Shown here in pieces: positions 10,287 to 22,250 of a stretch of DNA of 64,000 nucleotides. Position numbers and translations under genes: made by a program. Positions within the stretch are counted from its first letter, which is position 1, and every line of letters begins with the position of its first letter. Source of the DNA: Mycobacterium sp. 852014-52450_SCH5900713 (GTDB lineage: Bacteria; Actinomycetota; Actinomycetes; Mycobacteriales; Mycobacteriaceae); contig NZ_LZIL01000078.1 of assembly GCF_001667075.1 (NCBI RefSeq), positions 124,001-188,000 on the forward strand. Direction: 5' to 3'. Below the pieces are notes generated by a model that was not told the origin of the DNA, searched no databases, and saw only the letters and a list, made by a program, of their open reading frames with translations.

Positions 10287-11276
10287 TCAGATCAGTTTCA
10301 GCTCGGTCACCGCGTTGCGCTCGTCGACCAGCTCGGCGGTGGTCTTGTCGATGCGGCTGCGGGAGAAGTCGTCGATCTCCAGCCCCTGCACGATCGACCA
10401 GTTGCCGTCCTTGGTGGTCACCGGGAACGACGACATGATTCCCTCCGGCACGCCATAGGAGCCGTCGGAGTAGACCGCCATCGACACCCAGTCACCGTCC
10501 GGGCTGCCCAGCAGCCACGAGCGGGCGGCGTCGATGGTCGCCGACGCGGCCGAGGCGGCCGAGGAGGCACCGCGCGCGTCGATGATCGCCGCGCCGCGCT
10601 TGGCCACGGTCGGGATGAAGTCGTTCTCGATCCAGTTCTGGTCACCAACGACCTCCGCGGCGTTCTTGCCGCCCACCTCGGCGTGGAAGATGTCGGGGTA
10701 CTGGGTGGCGGAGTGATTGCCCCAGATCGTCATCTTCTTGATGTCGGTGACCTTCGCGCCGGTCTTCTTGGCCAGCTGCGATATGGCCCGGTTGTGGTCC
10801 AAACGGGTCAGCGCCGAGAACCGTTCCTTCGGGATGTCGGGCGCGTTGCTCAGCGCGATCAGCGCGTTGGTGTTGGCCGGATTGCCGGTCACGCCGATGC
10901 GGATGTCGTCGGCGGCGACGGAGTTCAGCGCCTTGCCCTGCGCGGTGAAGATCGCGCCGTTGGCCTCCAGCAGGTCGCTGCGCTCCATGCCCGGGCCGCG
11001 CGGGCGGGCGCCGACCAGCAGGGCGAGGTTGGCGCCGTCGAAGATCTTGTTCGCGTCCGCACCGATCTCCACCCCGGACAGCAGCGGGAACGCGCAGTCG
11101 TCCAGCTCCATCACGAGGCCCTCGAGCGCCTTGAGCGCCGGCTCGATCTCGAGCAGCCGCAGCTCGATCGGGCGGTCGGGGCCCAGCAGTGCACCGCTCG
11201 CCAGGCGGAACAACAGGCTGTAGCCGATCTGGCCGGCGGCGCCGGTGACGGCGACCTTGAGAGGACTTGCGCTCAC
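10287..11276 (-). CDS. mdh: Malate dehydrogenase
   Basis: NAD-dependent malate dehydrogenase of the TCA cycle, 329 residues, the same length as Rv1240. Shows the nucleotide-binding opening [20 protein letters not shown], the mobile-loop arginines ([18 protein letters not shown]), the asparagine of [11 protein letters not shown] and the catalytic His in [13 protein letters not shown]. The frame is open upstream; the GTG at 11276 (VSASPLK) is chosen because AAGGAG lies 9 nt before it and the protein then matches the family N-terminus. Divergent from corA across about 195 bp. Confidence 0.96.
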   Translation of the reverse strand: MSASPLKVAVTGAAGQIGYSLLFRLASGALLGPDRPIELRLLEIEPALKALEGLVMELDDCAFPLLSGVEIGADANKIFDGANLALLVGARPRGPGMERSDLLEANGAIFTAQGKALNSVAADDIRIGVTGNPANTNALIALSNAPDIPKERFSALTRLDHNRAISQLAKKTGAKVTDIKKMTIWGNHSATQYPDIFHAEVGGKNAAEVVGDQNWIENDFIPTVAKRGAAIIDARGASSAASAASATIDAARSWLLGSPDGDWVSMAVYSDGSYGVPEGIMSSFPVTTKDGNWSIVQGLEIDDFSRSRIDKTTAELVDERNAVTELKLI

Positions 11277-11470
11277 GTCGAAATGCTCCTTGTGGAGATA
11301 GTCATGCAGATTCGGGTCTCGGCACGAAACTAGCGCACCCCTCTCGGCTGCCAACCTCCGGTCCGACACCCGGCCCACTCCGCCGCGCTCCGATCGGCGC
11401 GCTTTGCGAAGCCAGGGCGCGTAGCATGAAGCACCGCCCGGTCAGACCTGCGCAGCGATCGGAGGTGGAT

Positions 11471-12574
11471 GTGTTCCAGGGTTTTGACGCATTGCCCGAA
11501 GCGCTTCGGCCGCTCGCCCACGAGCCGCGTCCGCCGCATCCCGATCCCCCACCCCACTCCCCCAACGAGACGTTGGTCGACTGCGCCGTCTACGCCGACG
11601 GCCACCGGCTGCCCGGGAAATTCAGCTACGCCGCGGCCCGGGACAAGGTGCGCCAGATCGAAATGCTCGGACACGAAGCGTTCGTCTGGGTCGGCCTGCG
11701 CGAACCCGACCAAACCGAGATGCAGGACGTCGCGGACGTTTTCGGGCTGCACCCGTTGGCCGTCGAGGACGCGGTCTGCGCGCATCAGCGGCCCAAGCTT
11801 GAGCGGTACGACGACACGGTGTTCCTTGTCTTGAAGACCGTTACCTACGTCGCGCACGAATCGGTGACGAAGGCCCGCCAGATCGTCGAAACCGGCGAGA
11901 TCATGGTCTTCGTTGGCAAGGACTTCGTGGTCACCGTCCGCCATGGTGAACACGGCGGGCTATCGGAGGTGCGCAAGCGCATGGAAGCCGACCCGGAGCA
12001 GATGCGCCTGGGACCGTACGCGGTGATGCACGCCATCGCCGACGACGTGGTCGACCATTACCTCGAGGTGAGCGGCCTGGTCGAGTCCGACATCGACAGC
12101 ATCGAGGAGGTGGCGTTTGCGCCGGGCCGCAAGCTCGACGTCGAACCGATCTATCTCCTCAAACGCGAGGTCGTCGAACTGCGCCGGTGCGTCAACCCGC
12201 TGTCCGGCGCGTTCCACCGAATGCAGGTAGAAAACAAGGACCTGATCTCCAAAGAAGTGCGGCGCTACCTGCGCGACGTCGCCGACCACCAGTCCGAGGC
12301 CGCGGACCACATCAACAGCTACGACGACATGCTCAACTCGCTCATACAGGCGGCATTGGCCCGTGTGGGCATGCAGCAGAACTCCGATATGCGCAAGATA
12401 TCGGCCTGGGCCGGCATCGTCGCGGTGCCGACCATGTTCGCGGGCATCTATGGCATGAATTTCGAGTTCATGCCTGAGCTGAAGTGGCACTGGGGCTATC
12501 CGGTGGTGGTCGGGATAATGGCCACCGCGTGCCTGACCCTGTACTTCAGCTTCCGCAGGCTCAACTGGCTCTAG
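11471..12574 (+). CDS. corA: CorA magnesium/cobalt transporter
   Basis: Pentameric inner-membrane Mg2+ channel. The 367-residue protein has the large cytoplasmic domain followed by two C-terminal helices: the first near residues 310-330, ending in the signature YGMNF, and the second (VVVGIMATACLTLYFSF) close to the C-terminus. The GTG at 11471 is directly preceded by GGAGGTGGAT and starts the protein at VFQGFDALPE, as in Rv1239c; longer open sequence upstream is not needed. Convergent with the next gene with only 8 nt between stops. Confidence 0.95.
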   Translation: MFQGFDALPEALRPLAHEPRPPHPDPPPHSPNETLVDCAVYADGHRLPGKFSYAAARDKVRQIEMLGHEAFVWVGLREPDQTEMQDVADVFGLHPLAVEDAVCAHQRPKLERYDDTVFLVLKTVTYVAHESVTKARQIVETGEIMVFVGKDFVVTVRHGEHGGLSEVRKRMEADPEQMRLGPYAVMHAIADDVVDHYLEVSGLVESDIDSIEEVAFAPGRKLDVEPIYLLKREVVELRRCVNPLSGAFHRMQVENKDLISKEVRRYLRDVADHQSEAADHINSYDDMLNSLIQAALARVGMQQNSDMRKISAWAGIVAVPTMFAGIYGMNFEFMPELKWHWGYPVVVGIMATACLTLYFSFRRLNWL

Positions 12575-12582
12575 CCGCTCGA

Positions 12583-13176
12583 TCAATTAGGTTGCGCGGC
12601 AGAGCGATTCGGGTTCAGTACATCGACGCCGTCGTTCTGCCACGCCTGTCGCATGGCTTCGGCGCCCTTCAACCGCACCCACGCCGCTTCGGTCGCGGTG
12701 ATGGGAGTCGCCGCGAGGAATCGCACCGGGTCGCGGGGCGGTTCCAGCGGTAGATCGTCGATGTCGCTGGGGCCCAACAACACCGCGGTGAACGGCACTC
12801 GCCCCGCGGGTCGCGTCCACAGCGGCGAGCCGAGATCGACCAACGCGTCGGCGGTCAGCACCAACCCCTCGACGGCCGGTGTCGCGGCCAATACCGCCAG
12901 GCTGCGGGCAATTCCGCTGACCGGCCCCGGATTCCGCAGGCTCAGCACGACTTCGGCGCGCGGGCCCCGCGTCCGGTCATCGACGATCTGTGTCGGGTCG
13001 GTCATCGGATAACGCGAACAGCCCAGCGACACGTAGTGCAGCAGCCCGTCGGTCCCGCGGAAGCGCAGTACCTCAATGGGTTCGGTGCCCAGGAATGTCA
13101 CGCTCGCCGAATCGGGCTCGGCGCCGGCGAAATGGCGGCGCAGGTGGGCCCGCACCCGGTCCAGGATCCCACTCAC
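12583..13176 (-). CDS. Suppressor-of-fused-like domain protein
   Basis: A 197-residue cytoplasmic protein resembling bacterial SUFU-domain proteins: GTEPIEVLRFRGTDGLLHYVSLGCS, then VLSLRNPG and a C-terminal block with PLWTRPAGRVPFTAVLLGP and RFLAATPITATEAAWVRLKG. Bacterial SUFU proteins often sit near toxin or immunity loci, but nothing of the sort is seen here. The GTG at 13176 starts 2 nt after the sugC stop, so it is probably the last gene of the lpqY-sugABC operon. I do not recall it between sugC and corA in M. tuberculosis. A longer reading inside sugC is possible but has atypical composition. Confidence 0.8.
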   Translation of the reverse strand: MSGILDRVRAHLRRHFAGAEPDSASVTFLGTEPIEVLRFRGTDGLLHYVSLGCSRYPMTDPTQIVDDRTRGPRAEVVLSLRNPGPVSGIARSLAVLAATPAVEGLVLTADALVDLGSPLWTRPAGRVPFTAVLLGPSDIDDLPLEPPRDPVRFLAATPITATEAAWVRLKGAEAMRQAWQNDGVDVLNPNRSAAQPN

Positions 13177-13178
13177 CG

Positions 13179-14351
13179 CTACCCAGACGCCGCGTTGGTC
13201 AGGTTCGCCCCGGTGCCGGGGTCGAAAACGGCGAGCTTCGCGGTGTCGAACGCGAGCTCGAGAGACTGCCCCATTGCCGCTTTGGACTCCGTGGGAACCC
13301 TTGCCACGAACTGGTTTTCGTGTGCGTGGGCGGCGGCGGCCAGCTCGTCGAGCTGGGCTGAGTGCGCCGCCCACCCCGCGGTGGAAAAGTAGACGAACTT
13401 GTCGGCACCCAGCGACTCAACCAAGTCCACCTTCACCTCGAAGGTGAGCGCCCGGATGCGCTGGTATCCATCGATCAAAGCGGCGTCGTGCAGATGCTCG
13501 GGCCGTACCCCGACGATGACGTTCTCCGGCGCGGGGTGCCGGGCGATCGCCCGTTGCACTTCCGGTGTCACCACCACTTCCCCGAACGGCAGCGTCAGCC
13601 CGGTGGGCGTCAACGTGGCCGGGAAGAAGTTCATGGCCGGCGAGCCGATGAACCCCGCGACGAACAGGTTGGCGGGATGTTCGTAGAGCTCGTCGGGGGT
13701 GCCGATCTGCTGCGCGACGCCGCCGCGCATCACCACCACCCGGTCTCCCAGCGTCATGGCCTCGGTCTGGTCGTGGGTGACGTAGACGGTCGTGGTGCCC
13801 AGCCGCTTCTGCAGCCGTGCGATCTCGCCGCGCATCTGGACGCGCAGCTTGGCGTCCAGGTTGGACAGCGGCTCGTCCATCAAGAAGGCTTTGGGGTGGC
13901 GCACGATCGCCCGGCCCATCGCGACCCGCTGTCGCTGCCCGCCCGACAACTGGGAGGGCTTGCGGTCGAGCAGTTCAGTCAGGTCAAGGGTTTTGGCGGT
14001 CTCCTCGACCTTCTGGGCGATCTCGGCCTTCTTCATCTTGGCCAGCGTCAGCGGAAACGCGATGTTCTGCCGCACGGTCATGTGCGGATACAGCGCGTAC
14101 GACTGGAACACCATCGCGATGTCCCGATCCTTGGGCGCCTTCTCGTTCATGCGCTCGCCACCGATGCGCAGCTCGCCCGACGAGATGTCCTCAAGGCCGG
14201 CAATCATGTTCAGCGTTGTCGTCTTACCGCACCCCGACGGGCCGACCAGAATCAGGAACTCGCCGTCGGCGATGGTGATGCTGAGGTCTTTTACCGGGGT
14301 GGCGCCGTCCGGGTAGCTCTTGGTGACATGGTCCAGCACAATCTCGGCCAT
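13179..14351 (-). CDS. sugC: Trehalose importer ATPase SugC
   Basis: ATP-binding subunit of the LpqY-SugABC importer, which recovers trehalose released during mycolate transfer in the cell wall. 390 residues: Walker [10 protein letters not shown] at 37-45, signature [14 protein letters not shown], Walker [13 protein letters not shown], switch His in [11 protein letters not shown], then a C-terminal OB-like regulatory domain typical of MalK/UgpC-type ATPases ([10 protein letters not shown]). Four nt separate it from sugB and 2 nt from the SUFU-like gene. Matches Rv1238. Confidence 0.96.
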   Translation of the reverse strand: MAEIVLDHVTKSYPDGATPVKDLSITIADGEFLILVGPSGCGKTTTLNMIAGLEDISSGELRIGGERMNEKAPKDRDIAMVFQSYALYPHMTVRQNIAFPLTLAKMKKAEIAQKVEETAKTLDLTELLDRKPSQLSGGQRQRVAMGRAIVRHPKAFLMDEPLSNLDAKLRVQMRGEIARLQKRLGTTTVYVTHDQTEAMTLGDRVVVMRGGVAQQIGTPDELYEHPANLFVAGFIGSPAMNFFPATLTPTGLTLPFGEVVVTPEVQRAIARHPAPENVIVGVRPEHLHDAALIDGYQRIRALTFEVKVDLVESLGADKFVYFSTAGWAAHSAQLDELAAAAHAHENQFVARVPTESKAAMGQSLELAFDTAKLAVFDPGTGANLTNAASG

Positions 14352-14355
14352 CGCG

Positions 14356-15198
14356 CTATCCCTTCACAGCGCCGGAGGTCAACCCGGCGATGATTCTTCG
14401 TTGGAAGATTAGAACAAAGAGGACGATCGGGACCGTGATCACGACGGCACCGGCCGCGATCGACCCGGTGGGTTCCTCGAATTGCGAACTGCCACCGAAG
14501 TTCGCGATGGCCACCGGGGCGGTGATCGCCGCCTTGGTGGCGGTCAGCGACAGCGCAAGCAGCAGGTCGTTCCAGGCGAAGATGAACACCAGAATCGCCG
14601 CGGTGACCACCCCGGGCGCGGCCAGCGGGACGATCACCTTGCGGAACGCCTGGGCCGGTGTGGCACCGTCCATTTTCGCCGCCTTCTCCAGATCCCACGG
14701 AATCTCCCGGAAATACGCCGACAGCGTGTAGATGGCGAGCGGCAGAGCGAACGTGATGTAGGGCAGGATCAGCCCGGGCCAGGTATCGAACAGGCCGACG
14801 AAGCGTTCGATGTTGAACAGCGGGGTGACCAGCGAGATCGCCGGGAACATGGTGACCAGCAGGGTGGCACCGATCAGCATCCGCTTGCCCGGGAAGTTCA
14901 GCCTGGCGATCGCGTAGGCCGCCATCGCGCCGAGCCCCACCGCGATCGCGGTGGTGATCAACCCGATCCCGATCGAGTTGACCAGCGCCGAGCTGAACAA
15001 GTCACCGCGGAAGATGCCACGGTAGTTCTCGAGGGACACCGACGACGGAATCAGCTTGCCGTCCTTGACCGTTGACGTCGGCTTGAGCGAGAGGCTGAGG
15101 ATCCACAACACCGGAACCAGTGCGTACACCACCACCACGGTGTCTAGCAGGACCCAGCCGGCCCAGGCCCGCCCGGGGCCCGCTTTGTTAGCGGCCAT
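14356..15198 (-). CDS. sugB: Trehalose importer permease SugB
   Basis: Inner-membrane permease, 280 residues, six expected helices. It carries the EAA loop that docks on SugC ([27 protein letters not shown]). The ATG at 15198 is chosen because it overlaps the last 11 bp of sugA and gives a protein close to the 274 residues of Rv1237; open frame further upstream reads into sugA. Partner of SugA and LpqY. Confidence 0.94.
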   Translation of the reverse strand: MAANKAGPGRAWAGWVLLDTVVVVYALVPVLWILSLSLKPTSTVKDGKLIPSSVSLENYRGIFRGDLFSSALVNSIGIGLITTAIAVGLGAMAAYAIARLNFPGKRMLIGATLLVTMFPAISLVTPLFNIERFVGLFDTWPGLILPYITFALPLAIYTLSAYFREIPWDLEKAAKMDGATPAQAFRKVIVPLAAPGVVTAAILVFIFAWNDLLLALSLTATKAAITAPVAIANFGGSSQFEEPTGSIAAGAVVITVPIVLFVLIFQRRIIAGLTSGAVKG

Positions 15199-16096
15199 CG
15201 ACGTCACCACCGGGCGCCGCGGCGCCGAACGCCTTGATGTAGACCAGCGCGATGATGCCCACACAGAGGAAGATGAGCACGCTGATCGCCGAGCCCAATC
15301 CGACGTTGAACCCCTTGAAAAGGTTGTCGTAACCCAGGATTGACACCGAGTCGGTGTTGTTGGCGCCGTCGGTCAGCACGTAGATGCTGTCGAAGATGCG
15401 AAAGGCGTCCAGCGTTCGGAAGAGTAACGCGACCACCACCGCTGGCTTGATGATGGGCAGGGTGATGCGCATCAGCCGCCGCCACGGCCCGGCGCCGTCG
15501 ACCTGGGCGGCCTTCAGCAAGTCTTCGGGCACCAGCGCCAGCCCGGCCAGCAGGAGCAGCGACATGAAGGGGGTCGTCTTCCAAACCTCGGCCAGGACGA
15601 CGATGCCGAGCGACGGGATCTGGGCGGTCAGGGGGGCGCTGCCCTGCGGCAGAAGGTTGGCCAGATAGCCGGTTCCCGGCGTCCAAGCGTAGTACCAGCT
15701 GTAGGACGCGACCACGGTGACGATGCCGTACGGAATGAGCACCGCGGTGCGCACCAGGCCCCTACCGACCAACGTGCGGTGCATCACCAGTGCCAGCGCC
15801 AGGCCCAACACGAACTCGAGCGACACCGAAACCGCTGCTATTCCCAGGGTTACGGCCAGAGCGGTCCACCAATAGCGGTCGGTCAAGATCGTTTGGTAGT
15901 TGCTCAACCCGACGAATGCGGTGTCGTTGGGGGTGGCGAGGTTGTTGCGCTGCAGGCTCAGCCACACCGCATAGCCGATCGGGTAGGCCGTCACCGCCAG
16001 CATCAGGATCGCCGCAGGCGCGACGAGCACAAAGGCAAGTCGCCGTTCCGGCAGCTGGTTTCGGGCCCGAGGGCGTGGCGCGGCGGCTACGGTCAT
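15188..16096 (-). CDS. sugA: Trehalose importer permease SugA
   Basis: Inner-membrane permease of 302 residues in the MalF/UgpA family. A cytoplasmic head rich in Arg precedes the first helix ([20 protein letters not shown]); the EAA loop is [25 protein letters not shown]. It ends overlapping sugB by 11 bp and starts 58 bp after the lpqY stop. Corresponds to Rv1236. Confidence 0.95.
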   Translation of the reverse strand: MTVAAAPRPRARNQLPERRLAFVLVAPAAILMLAVTAYPIGYAVWLSLQRNNLATPNDTAFVGLSNYQTILTDRYWWTALAVTLGIAAVSVSLEFVLGLALALVMHRTLVGRGLVRTAVLIPYGIVTVVASYSWYYAWTPGTGYLANLLPQGSAPLTAQIPSLGIVVLAEVWKTTPFMSLLLLAGLALVPEDLLKAAQVDGAGPWRRLMRITLPIIKPAVVVALLFRTLDAFRIFDSIYVLTDGANNTDSVSILGYDNLFKGFNVGLGSAISVLIFLCVGIIALVYIKAFGAAAPGGDVDGR

Positions 16097-16154
16097 CAGC
16101 GTCGCTCTCCCCCGCGAGCGGGCGGTACCCCCACTGCATCGTCGCCGGCGCGGG

Positions 16155-18120
<1,966 letters not shown>

Positions 18121-18280
18121 TGGTGCTCATTCTGCTCCGCCCTGGCCGAGGTCACATCTCGGGCCCTCATAGCCTATCCAGCGACCGCACGCCAACCTGC
18201 GAAGACAAGACCCCGCGGTCCGCAGGTCCGCGGCGATTCGCCACCAATCCCGCACTTGAGCATCGGCTAGGTTGAACAGC

Positions 18281-18901
18281 ATGACAGCGCCCGGCGATGA
18301 CTTCGGCGAACGCGCCCACGATGACCAGGCCAAACCGACGCCCGCCGGCAGCGGGGCTCCGGAACAGCCCGAGGCGCCGTGGGAGCCGCCCGCATCGGCG
18401 CCGACGCCGGAATATCCGCCCCCGGCCTATCCGCCGCCGGCGTATCCCACCGAGCACCACCCGGGTTACGGGAGCCAATACCCGCCGCCGCCACCCGGAT
18501 ACGGGCAGCCGCCGGGCTACGAACAGCCGCCGGGCTACGGCCCGCCGCCGTACCAGCCGGTGCCTCCGCAATTCGGCGGGCCGCCCGCCGGCTACGGGCC
18601 ACCGTCTTATCCGGGCGGCTACTACCCCGCGCCGGACTACCTGGGCGGCTACGGGTTGCCGAGCGGACTCAAGCCGGGCACGAACAAGCTCGCTATCGCG
18701 TCGCTCATCTCGTCGTTCACCGGTGTGTTCTGCTGCTGCCTCGGCTCGATCGCGGGCATCGTGATGGGAGTGGTCGCGCTCAATCAGATCAAGCGCACCC
18801 AGCAGGACGGCTACGGCCTCGCGGTCGCCGGCATCGTCATCGGCGTCGCAACCCTGGTGGTGGGCCTGATCTTCGCGATATTCGCGATGCACTCGCGTTA
18901 G
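18281..18901 (+). CDS. Pro/Tyr-rich DUF4190 membrane protein (Rv1233c-like)
   Basis: 206 residues. The first 125 are a disordered Pro-Gly-Tyr head with imperfect repeats of the PPGYEQPPGYGPPPY kind. The last 80 form two helices of the DUF4190 type: LAIASLISSFTGVFCCCLGS and LAVAGIVIGVATLVVGLIF. TAGGTT ends 7 nt before the ATG, so a leaderless start at 18281 is favoured over the TTG 9 nt upstream. Divergent from the Rv1234-lpqY operon. No biochemical role is known to me. Confidence 0.85.
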   Translation: MTAPGDDFGERAHDDQAKPTPAGSGAPEQPEAPWEPPASAPTPEYPPPAYPPPAYPTEHHPGYGSQYPPPPPGYGQPPGYEQPPGYGPPPYQPVPPQFGGPPAGYGPPSYPGGYYPAPDYLGGYGLPSGLKPGTNKLAIASLISSFTGVFCCCLGSIAGIVMGVVALNQIKRTQQDGYGLAVAGIVIGVATLVVGLIFAIFAMHSR

Positions 18902-18970
18902 CACCATCGCGTAAGCGAGCGAACACCGCCGCCATCTGCCCTGCCGCCCGGCGCTGCCTAGGCTTTCCCC

Positions 18971-20278
18971 ATGGCATCGGTCAACAGGGTCTACATCGCC
19001 CGGCTCTCGCGGATGTTGGTGCTGGGTCCACTCGGCGAGTCCTTCGGCCGGATCCGCGATGTGGTGATCAGCATCAGCATCGTGCGTCAGCAGCCGCGCG
19101 TGCTGGGGTTGGTCGTCGATTTGGCGACGCGGCGCAGCATCTTCATCCCGATGCTCCGGGTTACCTCGATCGAACCTGAGGCGGTCACGCTCAACACCGG
19201 CAGCGTGTCCCTGCGCCATTTCGAACAGCGTCCGGGCGAGGTGCTGGCGATCGGCCAGGTGCTCGACACTCAGGTCAGGGTCAACGACCCCGCGCTGCCC
19301 GAGCTGGCCGGTCTCGATGTCGTCGTCACCGACCTGGGCATCGAACAAATGCGCACCCGCGACTGGATGGTGAGCCGGGTAGCGGTCCGCAGTCAGCGGC
19401 GGCTGGGCCGGCGCGGCCCCGTGCACGTCGTGGATTGGCAAAACGTGCAGGGCCTCACCCCGTCGGCGCTGGCGCTGCCGGGCCAGGGGGTGGCGCAGCT
19501 GCTGAACCAGTTCGAGGGCTGGAAGGCGGTCGATGTGGCCGACGCCATCCGCGGGCTGCCGCCCAAGCGGCGCTACGAGGTGCTCAAAGCGCTCGACGAC
19601 GACCGGCTGGCGGATGTCCTGCAGGAACTGCCCGAGCTGGACCAGGCCGACGTGCTGTCCGAGCTGGGCACCGAACGCTCGGCCGACGTGCTCGAGGAGA
19701 TGGATCCCGACGACGCCGCCGACCTGCTCGGCGTGCTGAATCCGACCGACGCCGAGATGCTCCTGACCCGGATGGACCCGGGCGAGTCGGCCCCGGTACG
19801 TCGGCTGCTGGCACATTCGCCCGACACCGCGGGCGGCCTGATGACGTCGGATCCGGTGGTGCTGACACCCGACACGTCGGTCGCCGAGGCGCTGGCCCGG
19901 GTCCGCGACCCCGACCTCACCCCCGCCCTGTCGTCCATGGTGTTCGTGGTGCGCCCGCCCACGTCCACACCCACGGGGCGGTACCTGGGCTGTGTGCAGC
20001 TGCAGCGGCTGCTGCGCGAACCACCGGCGGCGCTGGTCGGTGGGATAGTCGACAACGACCTGCTCACCCTGACGCCGGAAACGCCGCTGGGGGCGGTGAC
20101 CCGCTACCTGGCCGCCTACAACCTGGTGTGCGGACCGGTCCTCGATGACCAGAACCACCTACTGGGCGCGGTGACGGTGGACGATCTTCTCGATCACCTG
20201 TTGCCGCACGACTGGCGGGTCGATGTGCAGGCGCTCGACGTCACCGGCCGGCTCGAAGAACTGGGAGGATCCGCGTGA
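18971..20278 (+). CDS. PRC-barrel / MgtE_N / CBS-domain protein (Rv1232c-like)
   Basis: A soluble 435-residue protein assembled from parts of the MgtE magnesium channel but lacking its membrane domain. Residues 1-90 look PRC-barrel-like (LGPLGESFGRIRDVVISI). About 170-280 form the MgtE_N superhelix with repeated LPELDQADVLSEL and MDPDDAADLLGVL units. About 285-430 form a CBS pair. It is therefore more likely a regulator or Mg2+ sensor than a transporter. The ATG follows TAGGCT by 6 nt (leaderless pattern), and the stop overlaps the DUF1003 gene by 4 bp. Confidence 0.88.
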   Translation: MASVNRVYIARLSRMLVLGPLGESFGRIRDVVISISIVRQQPRVLGLVVDLATRRSIFIPMLRVTSIEPEAVTLNTGSVSLRHFEQRPGEVLAIGQVLDTQVRVNDPALPELAGLDVVVTDLGIEQMRTRDWMVSRVAVRSQRRLGRRGPVHVVDWQNVQGLTPSALALPGQGVAQLLNQFEGWKAVDVADAIRGLPPKRRYEVLKALDDDRLADVLQELPELDQADVLSELGTERSADVLEEMDPDDAADLLGVLNPTDAEMLLTRMDPGESAPVRRLLAHSPDTAGGLMTSDPVVLTPDTSVAEALARVRDPDLTPALSSMVFVVRPPTSTPTGRYLGCVQLQRLLREPPAALVGGIVDNDLLTLTPETPLGAVTRYLAAYNLVCGPVLDDQNHLLGAVTVDDLLDHLLPHDWRVDVQALDVTGRLEELGGSA

Positions 20279-20811
20279 GCACGTCCTCGACCCCGCGCCG
20301 GCTCTACACCCCGCGGACGTCGCGCAGGTACTCGCCTCGCCTCGACCCCGAGGCCGTCGGCCAGATCACCGAGTCGATCGCACGCTTCTTCGGCACCGGC
20401 CGCTACCTGCTGGTGCAGACCATCCTCGTGGTGGCCTGGATTGCGCTGAACCTGTCCGCGGTGAGTCTGCGGTGGGACCCGTACCCCTTCATCCTGCTCA
20501 ACCTGGCCTTCTCCACGCAGGCCGCCTACGCGGCGCCGCTGATTCTGCTCGCCCAGAATCGTCAGGAAAATCGCGATCGGGTCGCGCTCGAACAGGATCG
20601 CCATCGCGCCGCGCAGACCAAGGCCGACACCGAGTTTCTGGCCCGCGAACTCGCAGCCGTGCGACTGGCGGTCGGTGAGGTCGTGACCCGCGAATATCTG
20701 CGTCACGAGCTCGAGGACCTACGCTCGCTGCTGGCGAATTTGGACATCGAATCCGAGGGCTTTGAGGCGGCGCAGGGCGGTGACAGCGTCGACCGAAACG
20801 CAAGGAAATAG
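20275..20811 (+). CDS. DUF1003 membrane protein (Rv1231c-like)
   Basis: 178 residues with two helices (YLLVQTILVVAWIALNLSA, and FILLNLAFSTQAAYAAPLIL), followed by the conserved DUF1003 NRQENRDR motif and a charged coiled-coil tail. It is translationally coupled to the MgtE_N/CBS protein (GTGA overlap), so the two probably work together, perhaps with the soluble partner sensing Mg2+. Reaction and substrate unknown. Confidence 0.88.
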   Translation: MSTSSTPRRLYTPRTSRRYSPRLDPEAVGQITESIARFFGTGRYLLVQTILVVAWIALNLSAVSLRWDPYPFILLNLAFSTQAAYAAPLILLAQNRQENRDRVALEQDRHRAAQTKADTEFLARELAAVRLAVGEVVTREYLRHELEDLRSLLANLDIESEGFEAAQGGDSVDRNARK

Positions 20812-20921
20812 GGGCGTAATCAGTTCCGACCATTGCGCCACTCTGGTCACAAGAGTTATGTATGGTGATCTAGTTCACGGCTGAGAAGCAGTTGACCAGC
20901 TCACATACCTAGGACGGTCGA

Positions 20922-22214
20922 GTGCGCATAGGGGGACGCCGGGGTGCACACCCGGCCGCCGCGGCGGAGCGGCAACGAGCACTTCAGGTAACACGCACGC
21001 GTGCGTTCGGGGTCGCGACCATCACCCCGTTGATTTTCGCCGGAGCAGTGAGCGGAGCGGCGCCTTCGCTTCCCGAAAAACTCCCTCCGGTGCACGCGAA
21101 CATCACCCCGGTGGCCGCGGTGTCCCCTAGCATCCCCGACCTCTCCGGGCCCGCCGTCGTCCCCATCGACCGTTCCCCGGCCGCTTTCCACGTAGCCGAA
21201 CCCGCCTTGTCGGCACCACCGCCAGCGATGATCGTGAATGCGCCTGGGGCGCTTGGCATCCCGAGCATCGCGCTGGCGGCCTATCGCAGTGCCGAGCAAA
21301 AGATGGCCGTGGCCGCCCCGAACTGCGGCGTCAGCTGGAACTTGCTGGCGGGGATCGGACGCATCGAGTCGGGGCATGCGGGCGGCGGCGCCGTTGACGC
21401 GCGCGGCACCGCCGTCGTCCCGATCTACGGCCCCTCGTTGGACGGCACGCTGCCGGGCAACGAGGTCATCCTGCAGAGCAGCACCGGCAACCGCCCCACC
21501 TATGCCCGCGCGATGGGACCGATGCAATTCTTGCCGGGCACCTGGGCGCGATACGCGTCCGACGGCAAAGGCGACGGCGTGGCCGATCCGCAGAACCTGT
21601 TCGACTCCACCCTGGCGGCGGCCCGCTACCTGTGCAGCGGCGGCCTCAATCTCCGCGACCCGTCGCAAGTGATGGCCGCGATCCTTCGCTACAACAACTC
21701 GATGGCCTACGCGCAGAACGTGCTGGGCTGGGCCTCGGCGTACGCCACCGGGGTGGTTCCGGTCGACCTGCCTCCGATGACGGGTCCGCCGCCTCCGCTC
21801 GGCGACGGCTTCCTCGAGCACCCCGAGGGACTCGGCCCCAACCTGCCGATGAACGTCAACGGGCTGCCGGTGGACGATCCCCTGGCGCGCGTGCCGCTGA
21901 TCGACCTCGGCCAACCGCAGAGCGCCGGTCCACCGCCGATGTTCCCGTGGATGACCCCCACCCAACAGCAGGCCCCGACGCGGCAGCCCGGCTGCACGGT
22001 GATCTGCGTCGGCTCCCAGAACCCGCCGCCCGCCGCCCCACCGTGGGCGCCGCCGCAGGCCCCACCCCCCCCCCCGCCGCAGGGCCCACCGCCTGCCCCG
22101 GACCCGCAGGCGGCCCCGCCCGCCGTTGCACCCCCGGCCGCACCGGCGCCCAAGCCGGCCGGCCCGCCAAACGCGGCGGCGCCGAAGCAGCCGGGTCCCG
22201 CTACGGGCGGCTGA
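20922..22214 (+). CDS. Secreted transglycosylase-like protein with Pro-rich tail (Rv1230c-like)
   Basis: 430 residues. The N-terminus has an Arg-rich head and one hydrophobic segment (VATITPLIFAGAVSGAAP), a signal sequence or anchor. A lytic-transglycosylase-like domain at about residues 115-275 shows LAGIGRIESGH (possible catalytic Glu), GPMQFLPGTW, then DPQNLFDSTLAAARYLCSG. After residue 350 the protein is a Pro/Ala-rich tail containing an 11-C tract. It probably acts on peptidoglycan outside the membrane. The GTG at 20922 fits the length of the family, but the ribosome site is weak. Confidence 0.85.
   Translation: MRIGGRRGAHPAAAAERQRALQVTRTRAFGVATITPLIFAGAVSGAAPSLPEKLPPVHANITPVAAVSPSIPDLSGPAVVPIDRSPAAFHVAEPALSAPPPAMIVNAPGALGIPSIALAAYRSAEQKMAVAAPNCGVSWNLLAGIGRIESGHAGGGAVDARGTAVVPIYGPSLDGTLPGNEVILQSSTGNRPTYARAMGPMQFLPGTWARYASDGKGDGVADPQNLFDSTLAAARYLCSGGLNLRDPSQVMAAILRYNNSMAYAQNVLGWASAYATGVVPVDLPPMTGPPPPLGDGFLEHPEGLGPNLPMNVNGLPVDDPLARVPLIDLGQPQSAGPPPMFPWMTPTQQQAPTRQPGCTVICVGSQNPPPAAPPWAPPQAPPPPPPQGPPPAPDPQAAPPAVAPPAAPAPKPAGPPNAAAPKQPGPATGG
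22065..22075 (+). repeat. Homopolymer tract of 11 C inside the Pro-rich tail gene
   Basis: Eleven consecutive C encode part of a polyproline run near codon 382 of the transglycosylase-like gene. A gain or loss of one base would replace the last 46 or so residues. It could be a slippage site or a place where the assembly is unreliable. Confidence 0.9.
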
Positions 22215-22250
22215 CCAGCCGACAACGTCACGCGCCTACACTCGGCGGTG

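Noticed and set aside
18167-20158. A 663-codon minus-strand open frame
   Set aside because: Lies opposite the DUF4190 and MgtE_N genes, which have recognisable domains.
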